Below, piece after piece: positions 34,240 through 43,400 of a stretch of 64,000 nucleotides of DNA. The position numbers and the translations under genes are program-made. The stretch comes from Niabella beijingensis (GTDB taxonomy: Bacteria; Bacteroidota; Bacteroidia; Chitinophagales; Chitinophagaceae). Position 1 is the first letter of the stretch. Every line of letters starts with the position of its first letter. Under the pieces are notes generated by a model. That model saw nothing but the letters and a program-made list of their open reading frames with translations, was not told the DNA's origin and did not search any database. Location of the stretch: the NCBI RefSeq assembly GCF_020034665.1, contig NZ_JAIQDI010000002.1:1922001-1986000 (forward strand), written 5' to 3'.

Positions 34240-36240
34240 ATGCAAGGAGAAGACGATTTAAGAGGGCTTGCCAAAATAATGGCTTTTATGCGTGCTGTAA
34301 GTATCCTTTTGGTGCTGATGCACTTTTATTGGTTCTGCTACGGCTTCTTTGCCGAACGTGGGTGGACTTTGGATGTTGTCAGTAAGATACTTACCAATTT
34401 CAATCGTACCGCAGGGCTGTTTTCCCATACGCTTTACACCAAAATTTTTGCGCTGGTATTACTGGTTTTAAGCTGTTTGGGTACAAAAGGCGTAAAAAAC
34501 GAAAAGATAACATGGCGTAAGATTTACGCTGCCTTAGCCATCGGCTTTGTACTGTTCTTCCTGAATACGCCATTGCTGAAATTATCGGCGGGCATAGCCA
34601 CATCGTTGTACATACTTACAACGGGCGTGGGATATATAGCCCTGCTCATGGCAGGGGTATGGATGAGCCGATTGCTCCGCAACAACCTGATGGAAGATGT
34701 TTTCAATAATGAGAACGAGAGCTTCCAGCAGGAAACCAAATTGATGGAAAATGAATATTCCGTCAATCTTCCCACCAAGTTTTATTACAAAGGAAAATGG
34801 AACAACGGGTGGGTTAATGTAGTAAATCCTTTTCGAGCCTCGATTGTGTTGGGTACTCCGGGAAGCGGAAAATCTTATGCAATCGTGAACAACTACATCA
34901 AGCAACATATCTCGAAAGGATTTGCCATGTACATTTTCGATTTCAAGTTTGATGACCTTTCCACGATTGCCTATAACCATTTACTGAAGCACGCCGATAA
35001 GTATAAGGTTAAGCCGAAGTTCTACGTGATAAACTTTGACGACCCACGCCGGAGCCACCGATGCAACCCGCTCAACCCTGATTTCATGACGGACATATCG
35101 GATGCTTATGAAGCGGCTTATACCATCATGCTAAACCTTAACAAAAGCTGGATTTTGAAGCAAGGGGATTTTTTTGTGGATAGCCCAATTATTTTATTAG
35201 CTGCTATTATATGGTTTCTGAAAATTTACGACAATGGTAAATACTGTACGTTCCCGCACGCTATTGAACTGCTGAATAAAAAATACGCAGACGTTTTTAC
35301 TATACTCACTTCATACCCCGAACTGGAAAATTATTTATCGCCCTTTATGGATGCGTGGCAGGGCGGAGCGCAAGACCAGTTGCAGGGGCAGATTGCATCG
35401 GCAAAAATTCCTTTGTCAAGAATGATTAGCCCGCAATTGTATTGGGTGATGACAGGTAACGATTTTTCATTGGACATCAACAACCCCAAAGAGCCTAAAG
35501 TGCTTTGCGTAGGCAGTAACCCTGACAGGCAAAATATTTATTCGGCAGCATTAGGATTGTACAATTCGAGGATTGTAAAACTGATTAATAAAAAAGGGCA
35601 GCTAAAGAGTTCCGTTATCATAGACGAGCTGCCCACGATTTATTTCCGGGGACTGGACACACTTATCGCAACTGCCAGAAGCAACAAGGTAGCAGTTTGC
35701 TTAGGCTTCCAGGATTTTAGCCAGTTAACCCGTGATTACGGCGATAAGGAAAGCAAGGTTATTCAAAATACAGTCGGTAATATTTTCTCCGGTCAGGTAG
35801 TGGGCGAAACCGCTAAAAGCCTAAGTGAACGTTTTGGTAAGGTATTGCAGAAACGGCAGAGCATGACCATTAACCGCAATGATAAATCAACGTCCATATC
35901 TACACAAATGGACAGCCTCATACCTGCTTCCAAAATTTCAACGCTCACGCAGGGTATGTTTGTGGGTGCGGTATCAGATAATTTCGATGAACGCATCGAG
36001 CAAAAGATTTTCCACGCTGAAATTGTAGTGGATAATGATAAGGTAGCCGCAGAAACCAAAGCCTATCAAAAGATACCGCAGATACTATCTTTCACCGATG
36101 AAAACGGAATGGATAATATGAAGCAGGAAATAGAAGCCAATTACAAACTGGTGAAGCTGCACAGTACGCAGATTGTTGAAAGCGAACTGGAGCGTATTAA
36201 AAACGACCCCGATTTGCAACATTTGTTGCAACAGGGGTAA
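34240..36240 (+). CDS. mobC: MobC, type IV coupling protein (VirD4/TraG family)
   Basis: 666 aa. Several N-terminal membrane segments (for example ILLVLMHFYWFCYGFF, IFALVLLVLSCLG) precede a coupling ATPase with Walker A LGTPGSGKSYA (near residue 207) and Walker B SVIIDELPT (near 460). It links the MobB-DNA complex to the TraG-powered channel. Follows mobB after 125 bp. Confidence 0.93.
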   Translation: MQGEDDLRGLAKIMAFMRAVSILLVLMHFYWFCYGFFAERGWTLDVVSKILTNFNRTAGLFSHTLYTKIFALVLLVLSCLGTKGVKNEKITWRKIYAALAIGFVLFFLNTPLLKLSAGIATSLYILTTGVGYIALLMAGVWMSRLLRNNLMEDVFNNENESFQQETKLMENEYSVNLPTKFYYKGKWNNGWVNVVNPFRASIVLGTPGSGKSYAIVNNYIKQHISKGFAMYIFDFKFDDLSTIAYNHLLKHADKYKVKPKFYVINFDDPRRSHRCNPLNPDFMTDISDAYEAAYTIMLNLNKSWILKQGDFFVDSPIILLAAIIWFLKIYDNGKYCTFPHAIELLNKKYADVFTILTSYPELENYLSPFMDAWQGGAQDQLQGQIASAKIPLSRMISPQLYWVMTGNDFSLDINNPKEPKVLCVGSNPDRQNIYSAALGLYNSRIVKLINKKGQLKSSVIIDELPTIYFRGLDTLIATARSNKVAVCLGFQDFSQLTRDYGDKESKVIQNTVGNIFSGQVVGETAKSLSERFGKVLQKRQSMTINRNDKSTSISTQMDSLIPASKISTLTQGMFVGAVSDNFDERIEQKIFHAEIVVDNDKVAAETKAYQKIPQILSFTDENGMDNMKQEIEANYKLVKLHSTQIVESELERIKNDPDLQHLLQQG

Positions 36241-36549
36241 TCGCATTGATGCCCTGTTCCGTCTGTCCTTCCAACGGCTCAAAAGAAAAAACATTATCCG
36301 CTTTTGACTTGGCAAATGCAGGAAAAATCCACACTCAAAAAGTGCTGAATTGCCATTTTGAAAGGTTTTTTTATTTTCTCTTTATTCTTCAAAAACACAA
36401 AACCCGATTACAGAAATGGTTTTATCCGCCTTTCAATTCTGTTGGAACGGAAATTGGTACAAGGGAACTGTAACAAAATAATTTTCTTATGGCAATGACA
36501 ATTCTAATACAAATACAGGAATTGTTATTTTTTCGTTCCTTTGTAAAAA
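36241..36549. other. Noncoding stretch between mobC and the cargo
   Basis: About 310 bp without a convincing gene. It marks the change from transfer backbone to cargo. Near 36,536 a TTCCTTTG sequence, close to the TAnnTTTG consensus, may be the promoter of the tetR gene. Confidence 0.45.
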
Positions 36550-36563
36550 ATACTAAGCAGTAT
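36550..36563. promoter_or_regulatory. TetR operator 1
   Basis: ATACTAAGCAGTAT, a palindrome with ATACT/AGTAT arms, 5 bp before the tetR start. Matching 14-mers occur at 37176 and 38383. Confidence 0.6.
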
Positions 36564-36568
36564 CTTTT

Positions 36569-37159
36569 ATGAAAAAAGCAGAAGCAACACGGCTGGCAAT
36601 CTTACAAAAAGCATTTGAACTGATTTACATTAAAGGCTATCAGGTAACAAGCATTGACGATATTATTGCCACAACGCAGGTAACAAAAGGTGCATTTTAC
36701 TACCATTTCAAAAACAAAGACGAAATGGGGCTTGCCATTATCAACGAAATTCTGAAACCAACACTCACAAACAGTTTCATTCAACCGTTGCAAAGCGAAC
36801 AAAATCCGTTAGATGCTATTTATAATTTAATGCACAACCTTTTAATGGAAAACAAGTTTTTGAAAGTGGAATACGGCTGTCCTGCATCCAACTTCGCACA
36901 GGAAATGACACCCTGGAACGCCGACTTCAATAAAGCATTGAATGAACTTACCGAACAATGGACAAAAGCAATGACAGCAACCATTGAAAAGGGAAAGAAA
37001 AACGGGTTTATCCGCAAAGACGTAAATGCAAAACGAGTAACAATCTTTGTACTATCGGGCTATTGGGGAATACGAAATTTCGGGAAATTAGAGAACAGCA
37101 AAAAAGTTTATTTATCTTATTTAAAGGAACTTAAAAACTATCTAAGCACATTGGAATAG
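36569..37159 (+). CDS. TetR/AcrR family regulator
   Basis: 196 aa. Canonical N-terminal HTH (YQVTSIDDIIATTQVTKGAF, then YYHFKNKDEMG) and a ligand-binding C-terminal half with a Cys in EYGCPASNFAQ, a pattern of the stress-sensing TetR group. It is flanked by palindromes that recur before the following genes, so it most likely represses itself and the VOC-SDR and DUF6010 operons. Confidence 0.9.
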   Translation: MKKAEATRLAILQKAFELIYIKGYQVTSIDDIIATTQVTKGAFYYHFKNKDEMGLAIINEILKPTLTNSFIQPLQSEQNPLDAIYNLMHNLLMENKFLKVEYGCPASNFAQEMTPWNADFNKALNELTEQWTKAMTATIEKGKKNGFIRKDVNAKRVTIFVLSGYWGIRNFGKLENSKKVYLSYLKELKNYLSTLE

Positions 37160-37173
37160 TTTTTTCATCTTAA

Positions 37174-37208
37174 ACATACTAATCGGTATGTTTTTTTCTT
37201 ACCTTTGC
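37174..37208 (+). promoter_or_regulatory. TetR operator 2 and promoter of the VOC-SDR operon
   Basis: ACATACTAATCGGTATGT (37174-37191) overlaps the -33 region of a promoter whose -7 box TACCTTTGC (37200-37208) matches TAnnTTTGC exactly. Repressor binding would block it. Confidence 0.7.
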
Positions 37209-37249
37209 CGTAGCAATATAAAATACGAACAACAATTAAATTTTATACA

Positions 37250-37612
37250 ATGAGAACATTAGCATTCGCATCCCTTCAGGTAAGGGATTTAGAGACTTCC
37301 AAAGCCTTTTATCAGGACAAGTTGGGTTTTGAAATTTCAGTGAGCAATCCTGAAGCCGTTGTATTCAGGTACAATAAAGGAGAGGCAAGTTTTGCTATCA
37401 GGAAACCAATTGGAAATATTGACGACAAGGAATTAGGAGTTGGTACTTCACTTTGGTTTGCTATTGACGGTACTATTGAAGATTTGCAAAAAGACCTAAC
37501 CGAAAAAGGAGTTGCCATTTTAGGAACAATCAACAATACACCTTTTGGAAAAACTTTGCTTGTCAAAGACCCTAACGGTTATACGCTGACTTTTTTACAA
37601 CCAAACGCATAA
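37250..37612 (+). CDS. VOC/glyoxalase-fold protein
   Basis: 120 aa, single VOC domain: LAFASLQVRDLETSKAFYQDK at the start and VKDPNGYTLTFLQP at the end carry a late metal-ligand-like Glu/Gln position. Could be a dioxygenase-, glyoxalase- or antibiotic-binding protein; the substrate is not clear. First gene of the TetR-controlled operon, 1 bp before the SDR. Confidence 0.85.
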   Translation: MRTLAFASLQVRDLETSKAFYQDKLGFEISVSNPEAVVFRYNKGEASFAIRKPIGNIDDKELGVGTSLWFAIDGTIEDLQKDLTEKGVAILGTINNTPFGKTLLVKDPNGYTLTFLQPNA

Positions 37613-37613
37613 A

Positions 37614-38348
37614 ATGGAAATTAAAGAAAAAGTAGTAGCCATTACAGGTGCAAGCAGTGGTATAGGAAAAGCCATAGCAGTAGAATTAGCTAAGAATGGC
37701 GTAAAGGTTGTTTTGGGTGCAAGAAGAACAGAACAACTAAGACAGCTTGTTGAAGAAATTAAAAATAACGGCGGTGAGGCTGTGTTTACAAAAACGGATG
37801 TAAGAAATAAAACTGACTTAATTCAGTTGGTAAATGTAGCCATTGAGCAATACGGAAAATTGGACGTTATTGTAAACAATGCAGGTGTTAGTCAATTAAG
37901 CCGTATAGATGAACTTGATATTGACGGCTGGGAAGAAATGATTGACATTAACCTCAAAGGTGTATTATATGGAATGGCGGCTGCCATTCCAGTTTTTAAG
38001 AAACAACAATCGGGACATATCGTCAATATCATTTCTACTTCAGGAATAAAGATTGTGCCAATGCAGGGCGTATATGCAGGAACAAAAAATGCTGTTCGCA
38101 CTATTACAGAGGCATTTCGGCAAGAAACAGACGGAAGCATACGAATTACAGGCATTTCGCCCGGATTTGTAAAAACAGATTTTGCAAGTAACATGAAAAA
38201 TGAAGACATGAAAACAGCCATTCAGAAAGGGATGGAACAAATTGCCATAAATCCCGTAGCCGTTGCCAACGCAGTAATTTATGCCATAAGTCAGCCAAAG
38301 GATGTAGAGGTAGGTGATATTGTTATTCGTCCGGCAGCACAGAATTAA
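37614..38348 (+). CDS. Short-chain dehydrogenase/reductase
   Basis: 244 aa. Classic SDR with TGASSGIGKA nucleotide motif at the start, NNAG near residue 90, catalytic Ser in IISTSG and YxxxK as YAGTK. NADP preference is suggested by GARRTEQL. Typical partner of TetR-regulated detoxification operons; substrate unknown. Confidence 0.92.
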   Translation: MEIKEKVVAITGASSGIGKAIAVELAKNGVKVVLGARRTEQLRQLVEEIKNNGGEAVFTKTDVRNKTDLIQLVNVAIEQYGKLDVIVNNAGVSQLSRIDELDIDGWEEMIDINLKGVLYGMAAAIPVFKKQQSGHIVNIISTSGIKIVPMQGVYAGTKNAVRTITEAFRQETDGSIRITGISPGFVKTDFASNMKNEDMKTAIQKGMEQIAINPVAVANAVIYAISQPKDVEVGDIVIRPAAQN

Positions 38349-38382
38349 TGCAGTTGAGCAGAGATTTTTTTTGCCCAAAAAC

Positions 38383-38396
38383 ATACCAATTAGTAT
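38383..38396. promoter_or_regulatory. TetR operator 3
   Basis: ATACCAATTAGTAT, third copy of the 14-bp palindrome, 28 bp before the DUF6010 gene. Confidence 0.55.
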
Positions 38397-38424
38397 TTTA
38401 TTTTAAACAAATAATCTTAAAAAT

Positions 38425-38862
38425 ATGGACACACACAATCACATTGTCCCGGAGTTTACGCTCGTTAACGCATCGGCTGCGGTACTTGTTGCATTTTCCT
38501 TTATTGCAATTATGTCATTAGTAAAAGAACCAAACAGGCAGAAGATAAATGCAATAATCTTAGCAGGAGCCGCAGGTATGTACTGGAGAGGCGGTTTGGG
38601 AGCATGGGAGTTTGTTTTTGGCGCAATTCTGTTGGCAGTAGCATTCAAAGGATTGAAGCGCTATTATTTCATCGGCGTTGGATGGCTGTTACATGCGGGT
38701 TGGGATGTTGTACATCATTTCTATGGCAATCCTATTATTTATCTTGACCCGTCTTCATCGGCAGGTTGTGCAGTATGCGACCCAATACTTGCCGTCTGGT
38801 TTATGCTGGGAGCGCCTTCAGTCTGGAATTTAATCAGAAAGCAAAAAACAGTTACAACATAA
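38425..38862 (+). CDS. DUF6010 family membrane protein
   Basis: 145 aa with about four hydrophobic segments (for example AAVLVAFSFIAIMSLV, WEFVFGAILLAVAF). His residues in HAGWDVVHHFYGN and a Cys pair in GCAVCD could bind metal. Recognised as DUF6010; role unknown. Carries its own TetR-like operator. Confidence 0.75.
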   Translation: MDTHNHIVPEFTLVNASAAVLVAFSFIAIMSLVKEPNRQKINAIILAGAAGMYWRGGLGAWEFVFGAILLAVAFKGLKRYYFIGVGWLLHAGWDVVHHFYGNPIIYLDPSSSAGCAVCDPILAVWFMLGAPSVWNLIRKQKTVTT

Positions 38863-38864
38863 AA

Positions 38865-39329
38865 ATGTACTCAATATTATTAGTCCTGCATTCATTAACA
38901 CGCTGGCTTGTTTTAGCCTTTTTAGTATATTCAATTTACCGTGCGTTTAATGGTTACATCCAAAACAAACTGTTTTCAAAAACCGATAATTTCTTTCGGC
39001 ATTGGACAGCAACAGTTGCGCATATCCAATTAATGATTGGAATGATACTCTACACGCAAAGCCCGATTGTAAAATATTTTTGGACGAACACTACAACCGC
39101 ACTGCAAAATCAGGACTTGACATTTTACGGTTTGATACACATCACATTGATGATGACTGCCATTGTTGTATTAACAATCGGCTCTGCATTGGCAAAACGG
39201 AAATCAACCGACAGGGAAAAATTCAGGACAATGCTAATTTGGTTTTCCATAGTCTTAGTTATCATTTTTATTGCCGTTCCCTGGTCATTTTCACCACTGT
39301 CAAGCAGACCCAATTTCAGAACCTTTTAA
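38865..39329 (+). CDS. Polytopic membrane protein of unknown function
   Basis: 154 aa from ATG 38865 (MYSILLVLHSLTRWLVLAF). Four predicted membrane segments and His near the N-terminus and in HWTATVAHIQLMIG, reminiscent of cytochrome b-like proteins but without a sure motif. Two bp after DUF6010, so co-transcribed. Confidence 0.7.
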   Translation: MYSILLVLHSLTRWLVLAFLVYSIYRAFNGYIQNKLFSKTDNFFRHWTATVAHIQLMIGMILYTQSPIVKYFWTNTTTALQNQDLTFYGLIHITLMMTAIVVLTIGSALAKRKSTDREKFRTMLIWFSIVLVIIFIAVPWSFSPLSSRPNFRTF

Positions 39330-39331
39330 CT

Positions 39332-39640
39332 ATGAAACAATACTTCACAACAACTATCGGACGTTTACGTCTTTTCGCTTTTTTAGAGGGCATTTCATTA
39401 CTCGTTTTGGTTTTTATAGCCGTACCGCTAAAATATGTTTTGGACAACGCCTATTGGGTTAAAAATATCGGCCCTATACACGGCGCACTATTTTTACTTT
39501 TTATTTTCAATGCACTACGTGTAGGGATTGAACAAAAGTGGAAATTCAAAGAAACGACTTGGAAAGTGCTTGTAGCGTGCTTTATTCCGTTCGGAACTTT
39601 TTACATTGACTATAAAATACTTCGCAACATAAAGGAGTGA
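39332..39640 (+). CDS. DUF3817 membrane protein
   Basis: 102 aa from ATG 39332, with three hydrophobic segments. The text LRLFAFLEGISLLVLVFIAV and GPIHGALFLLFIF is typical of DUF3817. Last gene of the TetR-linked group. Confidence 0.8.
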   Translation: MKQYFTTTIGRLRLFAFLEGISLLVLVFIAVPLKYVLDNAYWVKNIGPIHGALFLLFIFNALRVGIEQKWKFKETTWKVLVACFIPFGTFYIDYKILRNIKE

Positions 39641-39698
39641 AAACTAACGGACAGGAAAAGCCCTGTTATCTTGAAACAATCTAAATTACAGCATTTTA

Positions 39699-39728
39699 TT
39701 GTTCATTTTTCTTTTTTTTGTACTTTTG
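39699..39728 (+). promoter_or_regulatory. Promoter of the metal-efflux operon
   Basis: TTG (39699-39701) and TACTTTTG (39721-39728) with a 19-bp spacer fit the Bacteroidota consensus. The predicted transcript start falls on or next to the GTG start of the following gene. Confidence 0.6.
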
Positions 39729-39732
39729 TAAA

Positions 39733-40119
39733 GTGAAAAATCTTATATCCATATTTTTCCTGACAATTTACCTGTTCTCTACAACGGAGGCAGTTGAATT
39801 GCTCAAATTGCCAGTGGTTTTTCAGCATTACCACGAGCATAAGATGTTGGACAAGGATATGACTTTTTTAGCTTTTCTGGATATGCACTATATGCACGGC
39901 TCGCCGCACGATGATGATTATGACAGAGATATGAAGTTGCCATTTAAGACACCTATCCACACGACTGTTGCGGCTGCCAACTATGTAGCCCCGGCACCAA
40001 TTTCTATAATTGCTCCCAAGGTATTTTTTATCGAAAAGAAACAGCCCCTGATTTATAGCACTATTGGTTATTCCTTTAATTACCATTCTTCCGTCTGGCA
40101 GCCTCCCAGAGCTTGTTAA
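39733..40119 (+). CDS. Small exported histidine-rich protein
   Basis: 128 aa from GTG 39733; the N-terminus is a signal peptide (NLISIFFLTIYLFSTTEA). The mature part is rich in His and Asp (QHYHEHK, MHYMHGSPHDDDYDRD), which suggests periplasmic metal binding. It precedes the CusA-type pump gene, so a role as metal chaperone for the pump is plausible. The start codon is uncertain because the promoter is so close. Confidence 0.65.
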   Translation: MKNLISIFFLTIYLFSTTEAVELLKLPVVFQHYHEHKMLDKDMTFLAFLDMHYMHGSPHDDDYDRDMKLPFKTPIHTTVAAANYVAPAPISIIAPKVFFIEKKQPLIYSTIGYSFNYHSSVWQPPRAC

Positions 40120-40430
40120 AATTTCACTGAAAGAGAAATTCCGTTTCCATTCCCGATGCTGTCCATCGGGCAGTTATGTTATTGGACAATATTTCTGGTA
40201 AGGGATATTGTGCGATAGCTGTATGACCGTTGTATCGCCAACGTAATGTTTTTCCCGTTTGCCGAGCTGCTCCGTTTGCAAAAAATGTCCTCTTATGGAC
40301 AATCACAATGGAGTGTCCCGAACGATAAAGACAGGCGTATGTACGACCGTCGTGGTTGTGGCTGCCCCGTGCATTCGGCAGGGTATTGCATTCTCTTTCC
40401 TTTTTCCCATTTAACAAGTAAAAGATTATT
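40120..40430. other. Noncoding stretch before the RND pump gene
   Basis: About 310 bp with no gene seen and no clear promoter or hairpin. It probably forms the long untranslated leader of the pump gene, or contains an undetected promoter. Confidence 0.4.
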
Positions 40431-43400
40431 ATGCTGAATAAAATCATTGAGTTCTCTATCAAGAACAAACTCATTATAGGGCTGTTTATGCTTGCCCTTA
40501 TCGGTTACGGCGTTTATGAAGTACAACGTCTGCCCATTGATGCTGTGCCTGACATTACCAATAATCAGGTGCAGGTCATTACCACCGCTCCGGCACTCGG
40601 TGCCCCCGATGTGGAACGTTTGATTACGTTCCCTATTGAACAGGTTAACAATAATATCCCCGGTCTGCTTGAACTCCGCAGCTTTTCCCGTTTTGGACTG
40701 TCGGTGGTTACGATAGTATTTGATGACAACACGGATATTTACTGGGCAAGGCAACAGGTTGCGGAAAGATTGCAACAAGCGCAGGAACAGATACCGAAAG
40801 AATTTGGGACACCTGTACTTGCTCCTGTAACAACAGGATTAGGCGAAATCTACCAATATACCGTCCGTCCCAAAAAAGGCTATGAAAACAAATACAACGC
40901 TATGGAGCTGCGCACCATTCAGGACTGGATAGTCCGCAGGCAACTATTGGGTGTGAAAGGCGTAGCCGAAGTGAGCAGCTTTGGCGGCTTGCTCAAACAA
41001 TATGAGATAGCCGTAACGCCGGAAAAGCTGATGGCTTACAACATTACCATTGGCGATGTATTCAGCGCACTCGAAAAGAACAACCAAAATACAGGTGGTG
41101 CATACATAGAAAAAGGCCCCACCATTTTGTTTATCCGCAGCGAGGGTTTGGTAGGCAATATGGATGACATTCAGAACATCGTTGTCAAAAACCTGCCCGA
41201 TGGCACTCCGCTTTTAATCCGTGACATTGCGGAAGTCCACTTTGGGAACGCACCGCGCTACGGAGCAATGACCTACAACGGTCAGCAGCAGGTTTCGGGG
41301 GCGGTAGTGATGATGCTGAAAGGCGCAAACAGTAATGAAGTCATTAAAAACATCAAACAGCGGATTGCGCAGATAGAAAAAACGCTGCCCGAAGGAGTTA
41401 CGATAGACCCGTTCCTTGACCGTACCAAAATGGTGAACAATGCTATCAGTACCGTTACCAGAAACCTGATGGAAGGTGCGCTGATTGTGATTTTTGTACT
41501 GGTGTTATTCCTCGGCAATCTCCGTGCGGGACTGCTCGTAGCCTCGGTTATCCCACTGTCTATGCTGTTTGCCATTATCTTGATGAACACCTTTGGCGTG
41601 AGTGGCAACCTGATGAGTTTGGGTGCTTTGGACTTTGGTTTGATTGTGGACGGTGCGGTAATTATCGTGGAAGCGGTCATGCACAAACTGTCGCACAGCA
41701 AGCGGTTCAGGAATGTAAACAATCTTTCCCAGCCAGAAATGGACAAGGAAGTACAAACTTCCGCTTCGGGAATGATGAACAGTGCGGTCTTCGGACAAAT
41801 CATTATTCTAATCGTTTACCTGCCCATTTTTACGCTGGAGGGCATTGAGGGCAAAATGTTCAAGCCAATGGCGCAGACCGTAGCCTTTGCCTTGCTCGGT
41901 GCATTCATCCTTTCGCTCACTTATATACCGATGATGAGTACCTTGTTTTTGAGTAAGAAAATTACGCACAAACAAACGTTTTCGGACAGAATGATGGGTC
42001 GTTTGGAGCGTTTTTTCCAAAAATACCTGACCAAACTTTTGCGTTATCAAAAAGCTGTTCTTGCAACCGTGTTGGGCTTGTTTGTGGCAGCAGCTTTTGT
42101 GCTAACTACATTGGGCGGCGAGTTTATCCCATCGTTGCCCGAAGGCGATTTTGCGGTAGATACAAGAGTTTTGCCGGGCAGCAACCTAAACACGTCCATT
42201 GACGCAGTTTCCAAAGCCTCCAAAATCATCCTCGAAAAATTTCCCGAAGTGGAAAAAGTAGTAGGTAAAACCGGGAGCAGCGAAGTACCTACTGACCCGA
42301 TGGCGGTAGATGCCTCGGATATGATGATTATCCTGAAACCTCGCAGTGAATGGACTTCCGCACAAACCTATCCCGAACTGGAAGCAAAGATTTCAAAGGA
42401 ACTGGAAGCGGTTCCGGGTGTTTCATTTGGCTTCCAATATCCTGTGGCGATGCGTTTCAACGAACTGATTTCGGGGGCAAGACAGGATGTTGTTTGTAAA
42501 ATTTTCGGTGAAAATTTAGATACATTGGCAAGCTATGCCAACAAGTTGGGAAAAATCTGTAACACGGTAAAAGGTAGCGAAGCCTTGTATGTGGAAGCTG
42601 TAACCGGTATGCCACAGATTGTGGTCAAATACAACCGCGCCGCCATTGCCCAATATGGTATGAACATCAGCGACATCAACCGTGTGGTCAATGCCGCATT
42701 TGCGGGCGAAAGCAGCGGTATGGTGTATGAGGGCGAAAAGCGGTTTGACCTCGTGGTGCGGCTTACGGGAGACAAAAGGAAGAAGCTGGAAGATGTACAG
42801 CACCTTTTGGTAGCAACGCCGCAGGGTACGCAAATTCCTTTAAGTACCGTGGCAAGCGTGGACATAGAAGAAGGGTTGAACCAGATACAGCGTGAAAATT
42901 CGCAACGGCGGATTATTGCGGGCTTCAACGTCCGTGGCAGGGACATCCAAAGCACTGTTCATGAATTGCAGCAGAAAGTGCAGCAGCAGATAAAACTGCC
43001 ACCGGGTTATTACATCACTTACGGTGGTGCTTTTGAAAATCTGGAAGCTGCCAAACAGCGTTTGTATGTGGCGGTTCCGGTTTCGCTGGTACTGATTTTC
43101 CTACTCTTGTTCTTTGCATTTCGTTCTGTTAAGCAAGGCTTGCTCATCTACACCTCCATACCACTTTCCGCCATTGGTGGCATTTTTGCCTTGGCGATAA
43201 GAGGTATTTCGTTCAGCGTGAGTGCGGGTATCGGTTTTATCGCCCTGTTCGGTGTAGCCGTGCTGAACGGCATCGTACTGTTGGGCGAATTTAACCGCCT
43301 GAAGAAAGAGGGGTATACCGATTTGAAACGCATTGTCATTATGGGAACCAAAACCCGTTTGCGCCCTGTGCTGATGACGGCTTTTGTGGCTTCTTTGGGA

